Part shown: piece by piece, positions 34,307 to 43,203 of the stretch
Position numbering within the stretch: the first letter of the stretch is position 1
Layout of the letters: every line of letters begins with the position of its first letter
DNA from: Haloferax denitrificans ATCC 35960
GTDB taxonomy: Archaea > Halobacteriota > Halobacteria > Halobacteriales > Haloferacaceae
Reading direction: 5' to 3'
Assembly: GCF_000337795.1 (NCBI RefSeq)
Contig: NZ_AOLP01000012.1
Coordinates: 1-64,000 of the forward strand
Length of the DNA: 64,000 nt
Notes under the pieces: model-generated
Told to the model about the DNA's origin: nothing
What the model saw: the letters and a program-made list of their open reading frames with translations, nothing else
The model's database searches: none
Position numbers and translations under genes: made by a program

Positions 34307-34729
34307 ATGGCAACAGGTGGCGGCCAAGGAACGATGACGCTCGCGTTCGAACTCTCCGCGCTCAAGCGGCTCGGCGACCCGAACGCGGCGTTTTCGGACG
34401 CGCGGACGTGGACGAAGTACATCGGCGTGGTGAGCGAGAAGCCGACCTACGTCGTGACGAACTTCACCCGGAAAGAGCGCATCCGGCAGGACTTCTTCTC
34501 CGGCCCGCGCGGCGTCAAAGAGAGCCTCGAAAACGTGATGCGCCAGTTCGACACCGACCGGCACGTCTTCGTCGGCACGTCCGACGAGGACCGCGCGGTG
34601 GCCGAAGAGACCGGCTGGGAGTACCTCCCCGTCGAGGACGCCGCCGAGGCCGCCGAGTGGGTGCTCGCCGGCGACGACGACGCCCCCGCCGACCCCTTCG
34701 AGGACGAGGGCCGCGACGACTGGCCCTAG
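34307..34729 (+). CDS. Conserved haloarchaeal protein, DUF7124-like
   Basis: 140 residues. The central TWTKYIGVVSEKPTYVVTNF and RHVFVGTSDEDRAVAEETGW segments are alternating strand/helix; a Rossmann-like small domain is likely. The last ~25 residues are an acidic tail. No catalytic residue pattern is evident. It precedes mptA by 81 nt on the same strand but has its own promoter-like region. Confidence 0.68.
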   Translation: MATGGGQGTMTLAFELSALKRLGDPNAAFSDARTWTKYIGVVSEKPTYVVTNFTRKERIRQDFFSGPRGVKESLENVMRQFDTDRHVFVGTSDEDRAVAEETGWEYLPVEDAAEAAEWVLAGDDDAPADPFEDEGRDDWP

Positions 34730-34810
34730 TCGGAACACAGCGGCGCGTTCGCCCGCGATTCCGTTCCCCTATCGAAAGCACTAATCAGCAACGGCACTTC
34801 TTATTCTCCG

Positions 34811-35737
34811 ATGAGTCACCAGTTGCCTGACGTACAGGCCTCCCAGCCGGACGTGACCGTCGGGCTGAGCCAGGTCGGCGTCACGGGCGTCGAGAAGCTC
34901 GTCAAGATAGCTCGCGACGGGAAGCGACCCCTCGTCTTGATGGCGGAGTTCGAAGTGTTCGTCGACCTCCCCGGCGGCCGCAAGGGCATCGACATGAGCC
35001 GAAATATGCAGGTCATCGACGAGGTTCTCGAAGCCGCCGTCTCCGAGCCGGCCTACCGCGTCGAGGACATGTGCGGCGACGCCGCCGAGCGCCTCCTCGC
35101 CAAACACGAGTACACGACGACCGCCGAGGTCAGCATGACCGCCGAGCTCGTCGTCCGCGAGGACACCCCCGCCAGCGGCCTGTCCACCCAGAGCACCGCC
35201 CAAATCATCGCCAGCGCCACCGCGACCGACGAGGGCACCCGCGAGGAAATCGGCGCGGAAGTGGTCGGCATGACCGTCTGTCCCTGCTCGCAGGGCATGT
35301 CCGCCTCCCGCGCCCGCGACGTGTTACAGGACCTCTCCGTGGACGACGACACCATCGAGGAGTTCCTCGACAAGGTGCCCCAGCCGGGGCACTCCCAGCG
35401 CGGCCACGCCACGCTCACCGTCGAGACGGAGGGCTCGCCCGAGGTCGACCTCATGGACCTCATCGACATCGCCCGCGACTCGATGTCGGCGCGCATCTAC
35501 AACCTCGCAAAGCGCCCCGACGAGGACCACATGACCTACCACGCCCACGCGAACGCGAAGTTCGTCGAGGACTGCGTCCGCTCGATGGCCGAGATGTCCA
35601 TCGACGCGCTCGACCACCTCGGCGACGACGCGGTGGTCCACATGAAACAGTCGAACGACGAGTCGATTCACCAGCACAACGCCCACGCCGAGCGCGAGGT
35701 GACGCTGGGACAGCTCCGCGACGAACTCGACGCCTGA
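34811..35737 (+). CDS. mptA: GTP cyclohydrolase MptA (type IV/FolE2-like)
   Basis: 308 residues. MptA converts GTP to 7,8-dihydro-D-neopterin 2',3'-cyclic phosphate, the first step of archaeal folate/pterin synthesis. The metal-binding motif [19 protein letters not shown] (Cys near residue 158) and [16 protein letters not shown] are typical of the FolE2/MptA family, and a third motif, [17 protein letters not shown], carries His ligands. Metal is expected to be iron or manganese. An ACTAATC element about 27 nt upstream suits the ATG at 34811. Confidence 0.95.
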   Translation: MSHQLPDVQASQPDVTVGLSQVGVTGVEKLVKIARDGKRPLVLMAEFEVFVDLPGGRKGIDMSRNMQVIDEVLEAAVSEPAYRVEDMCGDAAERLLAKHEYTTTAEVSMTAELVVREDTPASGLSTQSTAQIIASATATDEGTREEIGAEVVGMTVCPCSQGMSASRARDVLQDLSVDDDTIEEFLDKVPQPGHSQRGHATLTVETEGSPEVDLMDLIDIARDSMSARIYNLAKRPDEDHMTYHAHANAKFVEDCVRSMAEMSIDALDHLGDDAVVHMKQSNDESIHQHNAHAEREVTLGQLRDELDA

Positions 35738-35820
35738 ACGCTCTCGACGCCCGAGACGCTCGTTTTTCGAATCCCGTCCCGTACTCGATTTTCAGTTCCC
35801 GTTTCCGCCGCCGCGAGCCG

Positions 35821-36624
35821 CTACAGCGAGAACGGTGCCGCTTCCTCCCAACGCGGGTCGAACGTCGCTCGGAGGTCGGCGGCGAACTCTGGGTCTTTCA
35901 GGTCGATCATGGCGAACGCCCGGCCGGGGTCGAGAGGGTTCGGCACCTCGATACAGACCTCCACGTCGTCGATGAGGTTGAACACGCCCGTGACGTTCTC
36001 CGCGGTGCGCGCGCGGAAGTTCGACCTGCTCGACAGCCGGTCCATGTAGCTCTGGCCGACGCTCTCGGGCAGGCTGTCGACGAGGCCGGGCGACATGAGC
36101 ATCGACACTTCGACCCCGCGGTCGAGCGCGGCCTCCAGTTCGTCGACGACGAGGTCGCCGACGGCGTCGAGGTCGAACTGCGGCGAGGGCGTCCCGGCGA
36201 CCATCGCGAGCGAGTCGTCGGCCGCCGCGAGGCGCTCGACGAGCAGGTCGATGGTCTCGTCCGCGCCGACCGCGGCCGTCCAGAACTGGTCGTGGACCGG
36301 CTCCGCGGCGTCGAGTTCGTCGGTCAGCTCGGCGACGACGTTCTCGTACTGTTCGGCCTTCTCGGCCAGCTCTTGGCGCTTCGATTCGAGCAGGCGGTCA
36401 AGCGCCGTGTCGGGCTCGACGGCGACGTACTTCTTCGGCCGGCTGGCCGCCTGACTCCGGATGAGGTGGTACTGTTCGAGGCTGTTCAGCACGTCGTAGA
36501 CGCGGCCCATGGGAACGTCGCTGGCGCGGGATAACTCCTTGGCCGTCGTCGCCCCCGTCCGCAGGAGCGCGCGGTAGGCCCGGGCTTCGTACTCGGAGAG
36601 CCCGAGGTCTCGCAGACTGGTCAT
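35821..36624 (-). CDS. TrmB-family transcriptional regulator
   Basis: 267 residues. A winged helix at residues 1-75 (LGLSEYEARAYRALLRTGAT, ELSRASDVPMGRVYDVLNSL) is followed by a coiled-coil linker (about 80-110) and a C-terminal sensor domain with VVDELEAALDRGVEVSMLM. TrmB proteins sense sugars or other metabolites and act as repressors or activators. I chose the ATG at 36624 (start of the conserved domain); the promoter TTTGTTTATC (minus strand) lies 27 nt upstream. It runs in the same direction as the upstream DUF255 gene. Confidence 0.88.
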   Translation of the reverse strand: MTSLRDLGLSEYEARAYRALLRTGATTAKELSRASDVPMGRVYDVLNSLEQYHLIRSQAASRPKKYVAVEPDTALDRLLESKRQELAEKAEQYENVVAELTDELDAAEPVHDQFWTAAVGADETIDLLVERLAAADDSLAMVAGTPSPQFDLDAVGDLVVDELEAALDRGVEVSMLMSPGLVDSLPESVGQSYMDRLSSRSNFRARTAENVTGVFNLIDDVEVCIEVPNPLDPGRAFAMIDLKDPEFAADLRATFDPRWEEAAPFSL

Positions 36625-36711
36625 GCACCGTCCGTCACGTTTCTCCTTGATAAACAAACCGGATGTTTACACCCGAGTTCGGTTGCCGCCGGTCGCGGTC
36701 AGGGGTTGGAG

Positions 36712-38370
36712 TCAGGCGTCGGGCGTGACTGACGACACCGCCTGCATCAACTCCTCGGGAGTGGTTGCCTCCACCGTCGTCTCGCCGGCGCTGACGCGCG
36801 CGGTCCCGGCGGCGAGGTCGGCGGCGTCGGCCTCGGGGACGACGAGCGCCTCGTGGTCCGCGACGCGGAGCGCCGCCCGGTGGAGGTCGGAGCCGACCCC
36901 GTCGTTGAGTTCGACGACGAGCGGGTCGCGGAGCAACCGCGCCGCGACGGTCCCGTAGGCGGCGACCTGCACGCCGATGCGGTCCCACGCGCCCGCGAAC
37001 GCGGCGACGGTCTCCTGTGCCACCTCGCGGTAGCGCTCGTCGCCCGTGAGCGCCGCGAGGTCGAGAAGCGCGTTCGCCATCTCCACGTTCCCGTCGAGCG
37101 GGCGGAGCGGCGACGACAGGAGCGCCTCGCCGCTCGCGGGGCCGTCGAGGAACGAGCCCTCGTCGAACAGTTCGTCGATGGCGGCGTCGGCGACCGCGGC
37201 GGCGAGTTCGAGCACCGGTTCGCCCGCCACCGACTCGCCGCCGAGCACCTGCCGGGCGCGACAGGCCGCGGCGACCACGCGCGCTTGGTCTTCGAGCAGG
37301 AGTTCCTCACCCGCGTCGCCGCCGGACCGGAAGTGGGTCACGACGCCGTCGTCGACGAGGTCCTCGGCGACTCGCGAGAGCGCGCGAGAGCCGAACTCGC
37401 GGGCCCGTTCGTCGTCGGTGAGGCCCGCCAGCACCAACAGCGCGTCCGCGGCGAGGGCGTTGCCGCCGGCGTACACCGTGAGGTCGGTCCGCGGGCCGGG
37501 GGCGTTGTCGCGGCCCTCCTCCCCGAGGAGGTAGTAGTCCGTTCCCGCCGCGGGACCCATGCTCCCGGCGAAGCCGGTTCCGGTCCACAGCGAGTCCACG
37601 AGGAAGTCGGCGGTCCCCGCGGCCGGGTCGAGGTAGGCGTCCTCGCCGGTGTAGCGGTAGCCGTTTGCGAACGCCCGCAGGAGCGCGGCGTTCGATTCGA
37701 GCGTCTTCTCGCGGTTCGGCTTCGACCACGCGGCGTCGTCGGCGTAGCGGAAGAAGCCGCCCTCGACGGGGTCGTACAGGCCGTCGCGAACCGCGTCGAG
37801 CGACCGGAGCGCCCGGCTTCGGTCGCGCTTCAGCGCGAACTCGACGGTCCGCGGGAGCGGGAACTTCGCGGCGTCGCCCCAGCCGCCGTGGGCCTCGTCG
37901 AAGGCGACTTCCAACTGGCCGGCGAGGTGCGATTCGATCTGCGGCGAGACCTCGCCCGCGGGCGGGAGGTCGCCCCTGAGCGCCCGCGGGAGCCGCCCGG
38001 CCTCTGCGCCCTTCTTCTCCCACACCTCGCGCACGCGGTCGATGACCTGCCGCATGCCGTCGGGGCCGATGAACGTCGCGCCCGTGATGGGGTGGCCGTC
38101 GGGCGCGAGGAAGACGGTCGAGGGGAACCCGCCCATGTTGTACCGCTCGCGGATGCGCGGCTGGCGGTCCACGTTCACCCGAATCGGGACGAAGCCGTCG
38201 TTGAGATTGGCCGCGATGCGCGGCTCGGCGTACGTCTCGGCGTCCATCTCGTGACAGTCCTCGCACCACGTCGCCGACAGCGAAAGCAGAATCGGCTTGT
38301 CCGCCGCTCGCGCCTCGGCGAACGCGTCGGGGCCCCACTCTCGCCATTCGACGCGCGTCTCGTCGGTCAT
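36712..38370 (-). CDS. Thioredoxin-domain protein of the DUF255/YyaL (spermatogenesis-associated 20) family
   Basis: 552 residues. An N-terminal thioredoxin-like domain (about 1-120) contains SLSATWCEDCHEMDAETYAE with a CxxC and the cis-Pro of GGFPSTVFL. The remainder is an (alpha/alpha)6-barrel region like N-acylglucosamine 2-epimerase: GGWGDAAKFPLP, EGGFFRYADDAAW, KTLESNAALLRAF. Family members typically have WCHWCHVM at the active site; here it reads WCEDCHEM. The family's role is unclear (redox or carbohydrate-linked). A TATA-like GCTTACCC on the minus strand supports the ATG at 38370. Confidence 0.88.
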   Translation of the reverse strand: MTDETRVEWREWGPDAFAEARAADKPILLSLSATWCEDCHEMDAETYAEPRIAANLNDGFVPIRVNVDRQPRIRERYNMGGFPSTVFLAPDGHPITGATFIGPDGMRQVIDRVREVWEKKGAEAGRLPRALRGDLPPAGEVSPQIESHLAGQLEVAFDEAHGGWGDAAKFPLPRTVEFALKRDRSRALRSLDAVRDGLYDPVEGGFFRYADDAAWSKPNREKTLESNAALLRAFANGYRYTGEDAYLDPAAGTADFLVDSLWTGTGFAGSMGPAAGTDYYLLGEEGRDNAPGPRTDLTVYAGGNALAADALLVLAGLTDDERAREFGSRALSRVAEDLVDDGVVTHFRSGGDAGEELLLEDQARVVAAACRARQVLGGESVAGEPVLELAAAVADAAIDELFDEGSFLDGPASGEALLSSPLRPLDGNVEMANALLDLAALTGDERYREVAQETVAAFAGAWDRIGVQVAAYGTVAARLLRDPLVVELNDGVGSDLHRAALRVADHEALVVPEADAADLAAGTARVSAGETTVEATTPEELMQAVSSVTPDA

Positions 38371-38541
38371 GTCCACCCATCCGCGGTGGACGCGGGTAAG
38401 CGCTTCGAGCCCTCGTGGCACGACCGGTCGCCGTCGGCGGGTCGCGCGAGCTCCTCGACGACCGTCGCGGACGGATTCGGGAGACCGACGCGCCGCGGGC
38501 GGGACAAAAGGGCTATGGGCCGCGACCCGGTAGTGTCGCTC

Positions 38542-39123
38542 ATGCGAACGCGCACGCTGATGGCGCTCTTGCTCCTCATCCCCCTCTCCGACGCGTTGCT
38601 ACTCGTGGTCGTCGCGCAGTACATCAACCTCGTGCCGACCGTCGCGCTCGTCGTCCTGACCGGGCTCGTCGGGATGCTCATCGTCCGCGCCGAGGGGCGA
38701 CACACCCTCAGAAGCCTCCAGTCGAAGTTCGCCGGCGGCGACCTCCCGACGAACGAGGTCATGGACGGCGGCCTGCTCATCGCCGCGGGCGCGTTCCTCC
38801 TCACGCCGGGGCTCGTCACCGACACCATCGGCTTCCTGCTCGCCATCCCCGTGACTCGGTACCCCATCCGCGAGGTGCTCAAGCGCTTCGTCGTCAAGCC
38901 GTACCTCGACAAGCGCGCCGACGGCTTCGTCACCGGCAACGTCTGGACGACCGGCTTCCCGCAGGGCGACTTCGGTCCCGGCGGCCCCGGCGGCTCGCCC
39001 GGCCCGAGCGGCGGGAGCGGTTCCGGCGGAAGCGGCAGTAGCGGGAGTAGCGGTGGTGACGGCGTCTACGACGCCGACCCCGACTCCTACCGCTTCGACG
39101 GTGACCGCAACGACTCCACGTAG
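38542..39123 (+). CDS. FxsA-family membrane protein
   Basis: 193 residues. Three or four hydrophobic segments match FxsA: LLLLIPLSDALLLVVVA, GLVGMLIVRAEG and GGLLIAAGAFLLTPGLVTD. The C-terminal ~60 residues are a Gly/Ser/Pro-rich repeat (GGSGSGGSGSSGSS) ending in an acidic tail. E. coli FxsA limits phage F exclusion; function in archaea is unknown. I prefer the ATG at 38542 (MRTRTLMALLL); an in-frame ATG at 38515 is the alternative. Confidence 0.82.
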   Translation: MRTRTLMALLLLIPLSDALLLVVVAQYINLVPTVALVVLTGLVGMLIVRAEGRHTLRSLQSKFAGGDLPTNEVMDGGLLIAAGAFLLTPGLVTDTIGFLLAIPVTRYPIREVLKRFVVKPYLDKRADGFVTGNVWTTGFPQGDFGPGGPGGSPGPSGGSGSGGSGSSGSSGGDGVYDADPDSYRFDGDRNDST

Positions 39124-39303
39124 CGCGTCTTCTCCGCTCTCGCGTCGGCTGTTCCGGTGTTTCATCCGCGTAGCCACGCGATTGCCGCGCGTTTCGAGTC
39201 CCGCAATCGACCGACGGCGACGACATTCACTAACACGCACCAACGCGCCTCCGAAAAGAAAGTCTTAAAATCAACAGCGCACAACGAGTGAATGCGCTTA
39301 CCT

Positions 39304-39377
39304 GGGCCAATAGCTCAGTCAGGTTGAGCGCTCGGCTGATAACCGGGAGGCCCGCGGTTCAAATCCGCGTTGGCCCA
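39304..39377 (+). tRNA. tRNA-Ile (anticodon GAT)
   Basis: A 74-nt cloverleaf. The acceptor stem GGGCCAA (39304-39310) pairs with TTGGCCC (39370-39376), then discriminator A. The D arm follows AGCTCAGT; the anticodon loop CTGATAA has GAT at 39338-39340; the T arm is GCGGTTCAAATCCGC. CCA is not encoded. No intron. A TATA-like CTTAAAATC lies about 30 nt upstream. It reads ATC and ATT codons. Confidence 0.95.
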
Positions 39378-39704
39378 CTCCCATCGATAACGTTTCGTTG
39401 CCGATGCGAGTCAGGGGCTGAAACTCCCCGGCCACCCAACTTCTGCGGATACCACTGACCGAGAGAACGTTCGGTCTGTCGTTCGTGCCGTCGGGACGAA
39501 TCAGCGACGAAGCCTCGACTCCGCCGACCGAGCGGCGACTGTCTCGGTACAGAGAATCACTAATGTCTGACCCAAATACCTGCTTATTCAGCTCAATATC
39601 GACCCTATTTGCACAGAATCGTCTGCATTTATCGGCACATGACTGGTCGAACGGGCGAATACAGAGAAAGCTATATCACGCGATAGATTGTGGTACCGAA
39701 TAAC
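39378..39704. other. 327-nt spacer after tRNA-Ile without a recognised gene
   Basis: The region is less GC-rich toward its right end (39560-39700). It holds a small hairpin GGGG-ctgaaact-CCCC (39414-39429) not far after the tRNA, which may end tRNA transcription, and a TATATC element (39672-39677) positioned for the next small gene. I see no coding frame with good haloarchaeal codon use. Confidence 0.5.
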
Positions 39705-39893
39705 ATGGAATACGAACTCACCTGTCTGTACGGGTGCGGCCACACCTCCACGGCCGACTCCCGCGAGAGCGTCGGCGTTCTCGTGATGGAACACATGGAC
39801 GACGAACACGACACGCCCGTCGACCCGCTCGAAGTGGGCGAACTCGCGTTGAAGCGCTTCGACGGCGCGTCGCTCCGGCAGGCGCGGCAGTAG
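39705..39893 (+). CDS. Small zinc-finger-like protein
   Basis: 62 residues beginning MEYELTCLYGCGHTSTADSR. Cys at 7, Cys at 11, and His residues in CGH and in MEHMDDEH give a C-x3-C...H-x-n-H pattern that could bind one zinc, as in small haloarchaeal zinc-finger proteins. The TATATC at 39672-39677 is 27-30 nt before the ATG at 39705, supporting a leaderless mRNA. Function unknown. Confidence 0.65.
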   Translation: MEYELTCLYGCGHTSTADSRESVGVLVMEHMDDEHDTPVDPLEVGELALKRFDGASLRQARQ

Positions 39894-40074
39894 CGAACAT
39901 TCCGGTTTCTGTCACGTCTTCCAATCCGAGTTTCTCTCGGAGATAACCGTCTCACGACCCCGAGCGGCGGCGCAGTCTTCCGATTTCTCGATTCGAGGTC
40001 CCGCGGCCTCGGACAAATTTACTCAGTTCTGTATCCCAGTAGTATTAAATCCGTACACGCCATACGTGTTGGTG

Positions 40075-40203
40075 ATGCCAACCATCGACGTCTCCGAACA
40101 CCTGTACCGCCAGATTGAGTCCGCCGCCGACGGCGAGGACCTCGACGCGGCGATGTGGAAGATGGTCGGCCGGTACCAGCGCGGTAACACGCCCGGCGAC
40201 TAA
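40075..40203 (+). CDS. 42-residue ribbon-helix-helix-like protein
   Basis: Short frame ATG to TAA. It reads MPTIDVSEHLYRQIESAADG, then a helix with AAMWKMVGRYQRG. A leading beta strand, then two helices, is the shape of ribbon-helix-helix antitoxins and of small haloarchaeal DUF7557-like proteins. A TATA-like ATTAAAT (40044-40050) is 27 nt upstream. No toxin-like gene is adjacent, so an antitoxin role is unsupported. Confidence 0.55.
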   Translation: MPTIDVSEHLYRQIESAADGEDLDAAMWKMVGRYQRGNTPGD

Positions 40204-40260
40204 CAGGATTCGGACCGACCCCGACCCCCCGACTGCGCGTGCAGTCGTCATCAACCTCGC

Positions 40261-40308
40261 TCGCCGCGACTGCCCTTTCCGCGGCGAGTCCGTTTTCCGT
40301 TTTCTGAG
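40261..40308 (+). terminator. Hairpin plus T-tracts after the small RHH-like gene
   Basis: TCGCCGCG (40261-40268) pairs perfectly with CGCGGCGA (40280-40287) across an 11-nt loop, followed by CGTTTTCCGTTTTC. This looks like a stem with downstream U-runs and fits termination of the small gene. It sits between that gene and the one at 40389. Confidence 0.55.
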
Positions 40309-40388
40309 CGACTGCTCCCGAGAGTGGCTTCGATATCCGACTCCCGTCGGCCTCGTCCTTCTTTAGCGACGCGTTCGTACTCCCTTAC

Positions 40389-42071
40389 GTGTTCGACGCC
40401 GAACCCCCCGGCACCCTCGGGAAGTTCGCGGAGACGATGCGCGTGTTCGCCGAGCGGCGGCCGTCAGTCCGCGACCTGTTGCGCAGTCGAACCGGCTCGC
40501 TCGACCGCGTCCACGCGGTCCTCCCGTCGACCGTCGCCGTCGGTGAATCCCTCGACCTCACGGTGCAGGCGTGGGACGAGTACGAGCGGCTTCACGGCGC
40601 GTACGACGGCGACCTGCGGGTGTCTGCGACCGACGATAGCGCGACGTATCCCGACCGCGTCTCCCTCGCCGGCGACGACGAGGGGTACGTCAGACTCGCC
40701 GACTCCGTCTCCTTCGAGACGCCCGGCGTCCACTACCTGACCTTCTCGCGGCCCGGCTTCGATGAGCGGTACGTCTCGAACCCCGTTTCCGTCTCCGCCG
40801 ACTCCCCCGACGAGCGCGTCTACTGGGGTGACATCCACCTGCACTCGCGGCTCTCGGACGGGACGGGGAGCCTGCGGAAGGGCTATCGGTTCGGCCGTGA
40901 CGCGATGGACCTCGACGTAGTCGCCTACACCGACCACGACACGATGGGGTTTTTCATCCCGCCGTCGCTCCAGCGCGCCCTCATGCACGGGTGGTACTTC
41001 GACCGCTCGCGCCGCGTCGCCGAGCGGTTCAACGACCCCGGCGAGTTCGTGACGCTCGTCGGCTACGAGTGGACGAAACAGCCCAACTGCGGCGGCCACG
41101 TCAACGTCTACTTCGAGGACGCCGACGACGCCGTCCTTCTGGACTCCCGCGGCGGGACGACCGACACCTACGAGAAGCTCTGGAGCCGACTCCGCGAGTT
41201 CGAGTCGACCCGCGACTCGCGGGTCGTGACGATTCCGCACCACCCGACCGAGCGCATGTATCCGTTCGATTTCTCGGCCGTCGAGTACGACGACGAACTC
41301 GCGCCGCTCGTCGAGGTGTACTCGCAGTGGGGGTCCGGCGAACTCCCGGGCGACGAGGGGAACCCGTTCCCGCTGGCGATGGGCCGCGGCGAGGCCGACG
41401 AGCCGGGTCACTTCGTCCGCGACGCGCTCTCGATGGGCCACCGAGTCGGTCTCGTCGCGGGCGCGGACTACCACGGCCCGCACCCCGGCCACTCGCTCAT
41501 CCACGCCGACCCGCACCTTCCCTCGCTCCGCGAGTGGGTCGACGACGGCGTCGGCTGGTCGAGCATCTGGCGCGTCTGGAACGAGCGGAGCTACCCGGGC
41601 GGTCTCTCGGCGTTCCGCGCGCCCGAACTCACCCGCGAGGCGGTGTTCGAGAGCCTCCGGAGCCGCCGCGTCTACGGGACGACCCAGCCGCACCGCATCC
41701 TCGCGTCCCTCTCAGTCGGCGGCGTCGAACCGGGCGAGAACGACAGTTCACTCCGCCTCGATGCCCGCGACGAGCCCCGCAAGGTCGAAGTTGAGGTCGC
41801 GGGGACCGCCCCGCTCGAACGCGTCGAGGTCGTCAAAAACGGCGAGACGTGGCGGTCGCACGCGATTACCTCGGACCCCGACGCGCCGCTTTCGGCGTAC
41901 ACGGCGACCGTCTCGTGGACCGACGACGACCCGGTCGAGGGGACGGTCTGGGACGACGACCGGCGCTCGGCGGCCGACGCGTACTATCTCCGGGTCACGC
42001 AGGTCCCGCGTGACTGCGAGTTCCCCGGGACCGCGTGGGCGGGCCCGGTCTGGGTCGAACCGCCGGACTGA
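40389..42071 (+). CDS. DUF3604/PHP-type putative metallohydrolase
   Basis: 560 residues from a GTG. The N-terminal ~130 are a beta-sandwich-like region. The core begins YWGDIHLHSRLSDGTGS, a PHP metal-site motif, with YTDHDTMGFF, VVTIPHHPTERM and GADYHGPHPGHSL supplying further His/Asp ligands. This matches DUF3604-type PHP hydrolases; phosphoesterase or amidohydrolase activity is likely, substrate unknown. The C-terminal ~120 residues form another beta-rich domain. CTTTAGCG lies 27 nt upstream. Confidence 0.8.
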   Translation: MFDAEPPGTLGKFAETMRVFAERRPSVRDLLRSRTGSLDRVHAVLPSTVAVGESLDLTVQAWDEYERLHGAYDGDLRVSATDDSATYPDRVSLAGDDEGYVRLADSVSFETPGVHYLTFSRPGFDERYVSNPVSVSADSPDERVYWGDIHLHSRLSDGTGSLRKGYRFGRDAMDLDVVAYTDHDTMGFFIPPSLQRALMHGWYFDRSRRVAERFNDPGEFVTLVGYEWTKQPNCGGHVNVYFEDADDAVLLDSRGGTTDTYEKLWSRLREFESTRDSRVVTIPHHPTERMYPFDFSAVEYDDELAPLVEVYSQWGSGELPGDEGNPFPLAMGRGEADEPGHFVRDALSMGHRVGLVAGADYHGPHPGHSLIHADPHLPSLREWVDDGVGWSSIWRVWNERSYPGGLSAFRAPELTREAVFESLRSRRVYGTTQPHRILASLSVGGVEPGENDSSLRLDARDEPRKVEVEVAGTAPLERVEVVKNGETWRSHAITSDPDAPLSAYTATVSWTDDDPVEGTVWDDDRRSAADAYYLRVTQVPRDCEFPGTAWAGPVWVEPPD

Positions 42072-42111
42072 GCCGACGTCGCGGCGGTCGCGCTCGCGAC
42101 CGGTCGGCCTC

Positions 42112-43134
42112 TCAGCCGAGGACGCTCGTCACGCCGAGGCTTTCGGCGACCAGCCACGCGACGAACAGCGCGTAGGTCGCGAGAAGGACGTACGACTCGC
42201 CGCGCGTCAGTGCCATCTCGGTCCGGAGGACGGCGAAGAAGACGACCGACGCGCCCGTGAGGAAACTCATCATCGGCACGACCTCCTCGAAGTTGATGAC
42301 CGCGCCCCCGGCGACGAGGATGCCGACCGGGAGGGCGACGAGGAGCGCGAAGACGTTGCTCCCGAAGACGTTGGCGAGGCTCATCGGCGCGTTGCCCTGC
42401 CGGGCGGCCGCGACGCTGACGAACGTGTCCGGCAGGCTCGTACCGGCGGCGACGACCGTCAGCCCCCAGAGGAACGGCGACGTGCCGAAGGCGTCGCCGA
42501 GGCCGACCGCCGCGCGGACGAGCAGTTCGGCCCCGACGAGGATGACCGCGAGCGACCCGACGAGCGCGAGCCACTCGCGGGCCGGGCTCACGTCGTTGAC
42601 GACGGCGGTGAGTCCCGCGCGGTGCTCCAGCGTGTCGTGGTACTGCATGAACAGATACAGCCCGTACAGCCCGAGCGGGATGAGCGCCAGCGAGCGCGTG
42701 ACGAACCCGTCGAGGCCCGCGGTGTCGGCGGCGGGGCTGTAGATGACCGCGAGCGAGAAGGTGAGCACGAGGACGGCGATGGAAAGCAGGTAGAACTGCG
42801 CCTCCTTGTAGACGAGGTCGCGGTTCGAGGCGAGCCGCTGGCCCTCGCCGACGAGCGCCGACACCGCCGGGATGATGAGGATGTTGTAGACGGCGGAGCC
42901 GACGACCGCGCCGACGCCGATGTCGAACGACTGGTACCGGAGCGTGGCGATGACGATGCTCGATAGCTCTGGGAAACTCGACCCGACGGCGGCGATGATG
43001 GCCCCCTGCACGATGGCGGGAAGCCCGTAGTACGCGCCCAACCGGTCCGAGGCCTGCACGAGCATGTCGCCGCCCTTCCACGCGAGAATCGCGCCGGCGA
43101 CTGTGAATCCGACGAGAATCGGAACTGATGCCAC
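42112..43134 (-). CDS. Sodium/calcium-type cation exchanger (CaCA family)
   Basis: 340 residues with about 10-11 hydrophobic segments and the two alpha repeats of CaCA exchangers: AIIAAVGSSFPELSSI (alpha-1) and VVAAGTSLPDTFVSVAAA (alpha-2), each carrying the ion-binding acidic residue and Ser/Thr. It exchanges Na+ or H+ for Ca2+ at the cytoplasmic membrane. The second repeat has Asp where many exchangers have Glu. A T-rich promoter element (minus strand) is near 43160. Confidence 0.92.
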   Translation of the reverse strand: MASVPILVGFTVAGAILAWKGGDMLVQASDRLGAYYGLPAIVQGAIIAAVGSSFPELSSIVIATLRYQSFDIGVGAVVGSAVYNILIIPAVSALVGEGQRLASNRDLVYKEAQFYLLSIAVLVLTFSLAVIYSPAADTAGLDGFVTRSLALIPLGLYGLYLFMQYHDTLEHRAGLTAVVNDVSPAREWLALVGSLAVILVGAELLVRAAVGLGDAFGTSPFLWGLTVVAAGTSLPDTFVSVAAARQGNAPMSLANVFGSNVFALLVALPVGILVAGGAVINFEEVVPMMSFLTGASVVFFAVLRTEMALTRGESYVLLATYALFVAWLVAESLGVTSVLG

Positions 43135-43203
43135 GCCCGGACTTCGGCGGCCGGTGAGAAAAAACCCGACCCGGTCGGGTGGCGGGCTCGACGCTCCGCT
43201 CGC

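Noticed and set aside
36853-39123. A 756-residue frame on the plus strand antisense to the DUF255 gene
   Set aside because: Its first part is the mirror of the DUF255 coding sequence with low-complexity composition; only the FxsA-coding end from 38542 is real.
39414-39429. Possible box C/D-like or CRISPR-like element after tRNA-Ile (CTGAAACT)
   Set aside because: Only one short hairpin; no repeated unit and no convincing C box.
39485-39703. A 72-residue frame before the small zinc-finger-like gene
   Set aside because: Composition does not match haloarchaeal genes (not acidic, rare codons) and it overlaps the likely promoter of the next gene.
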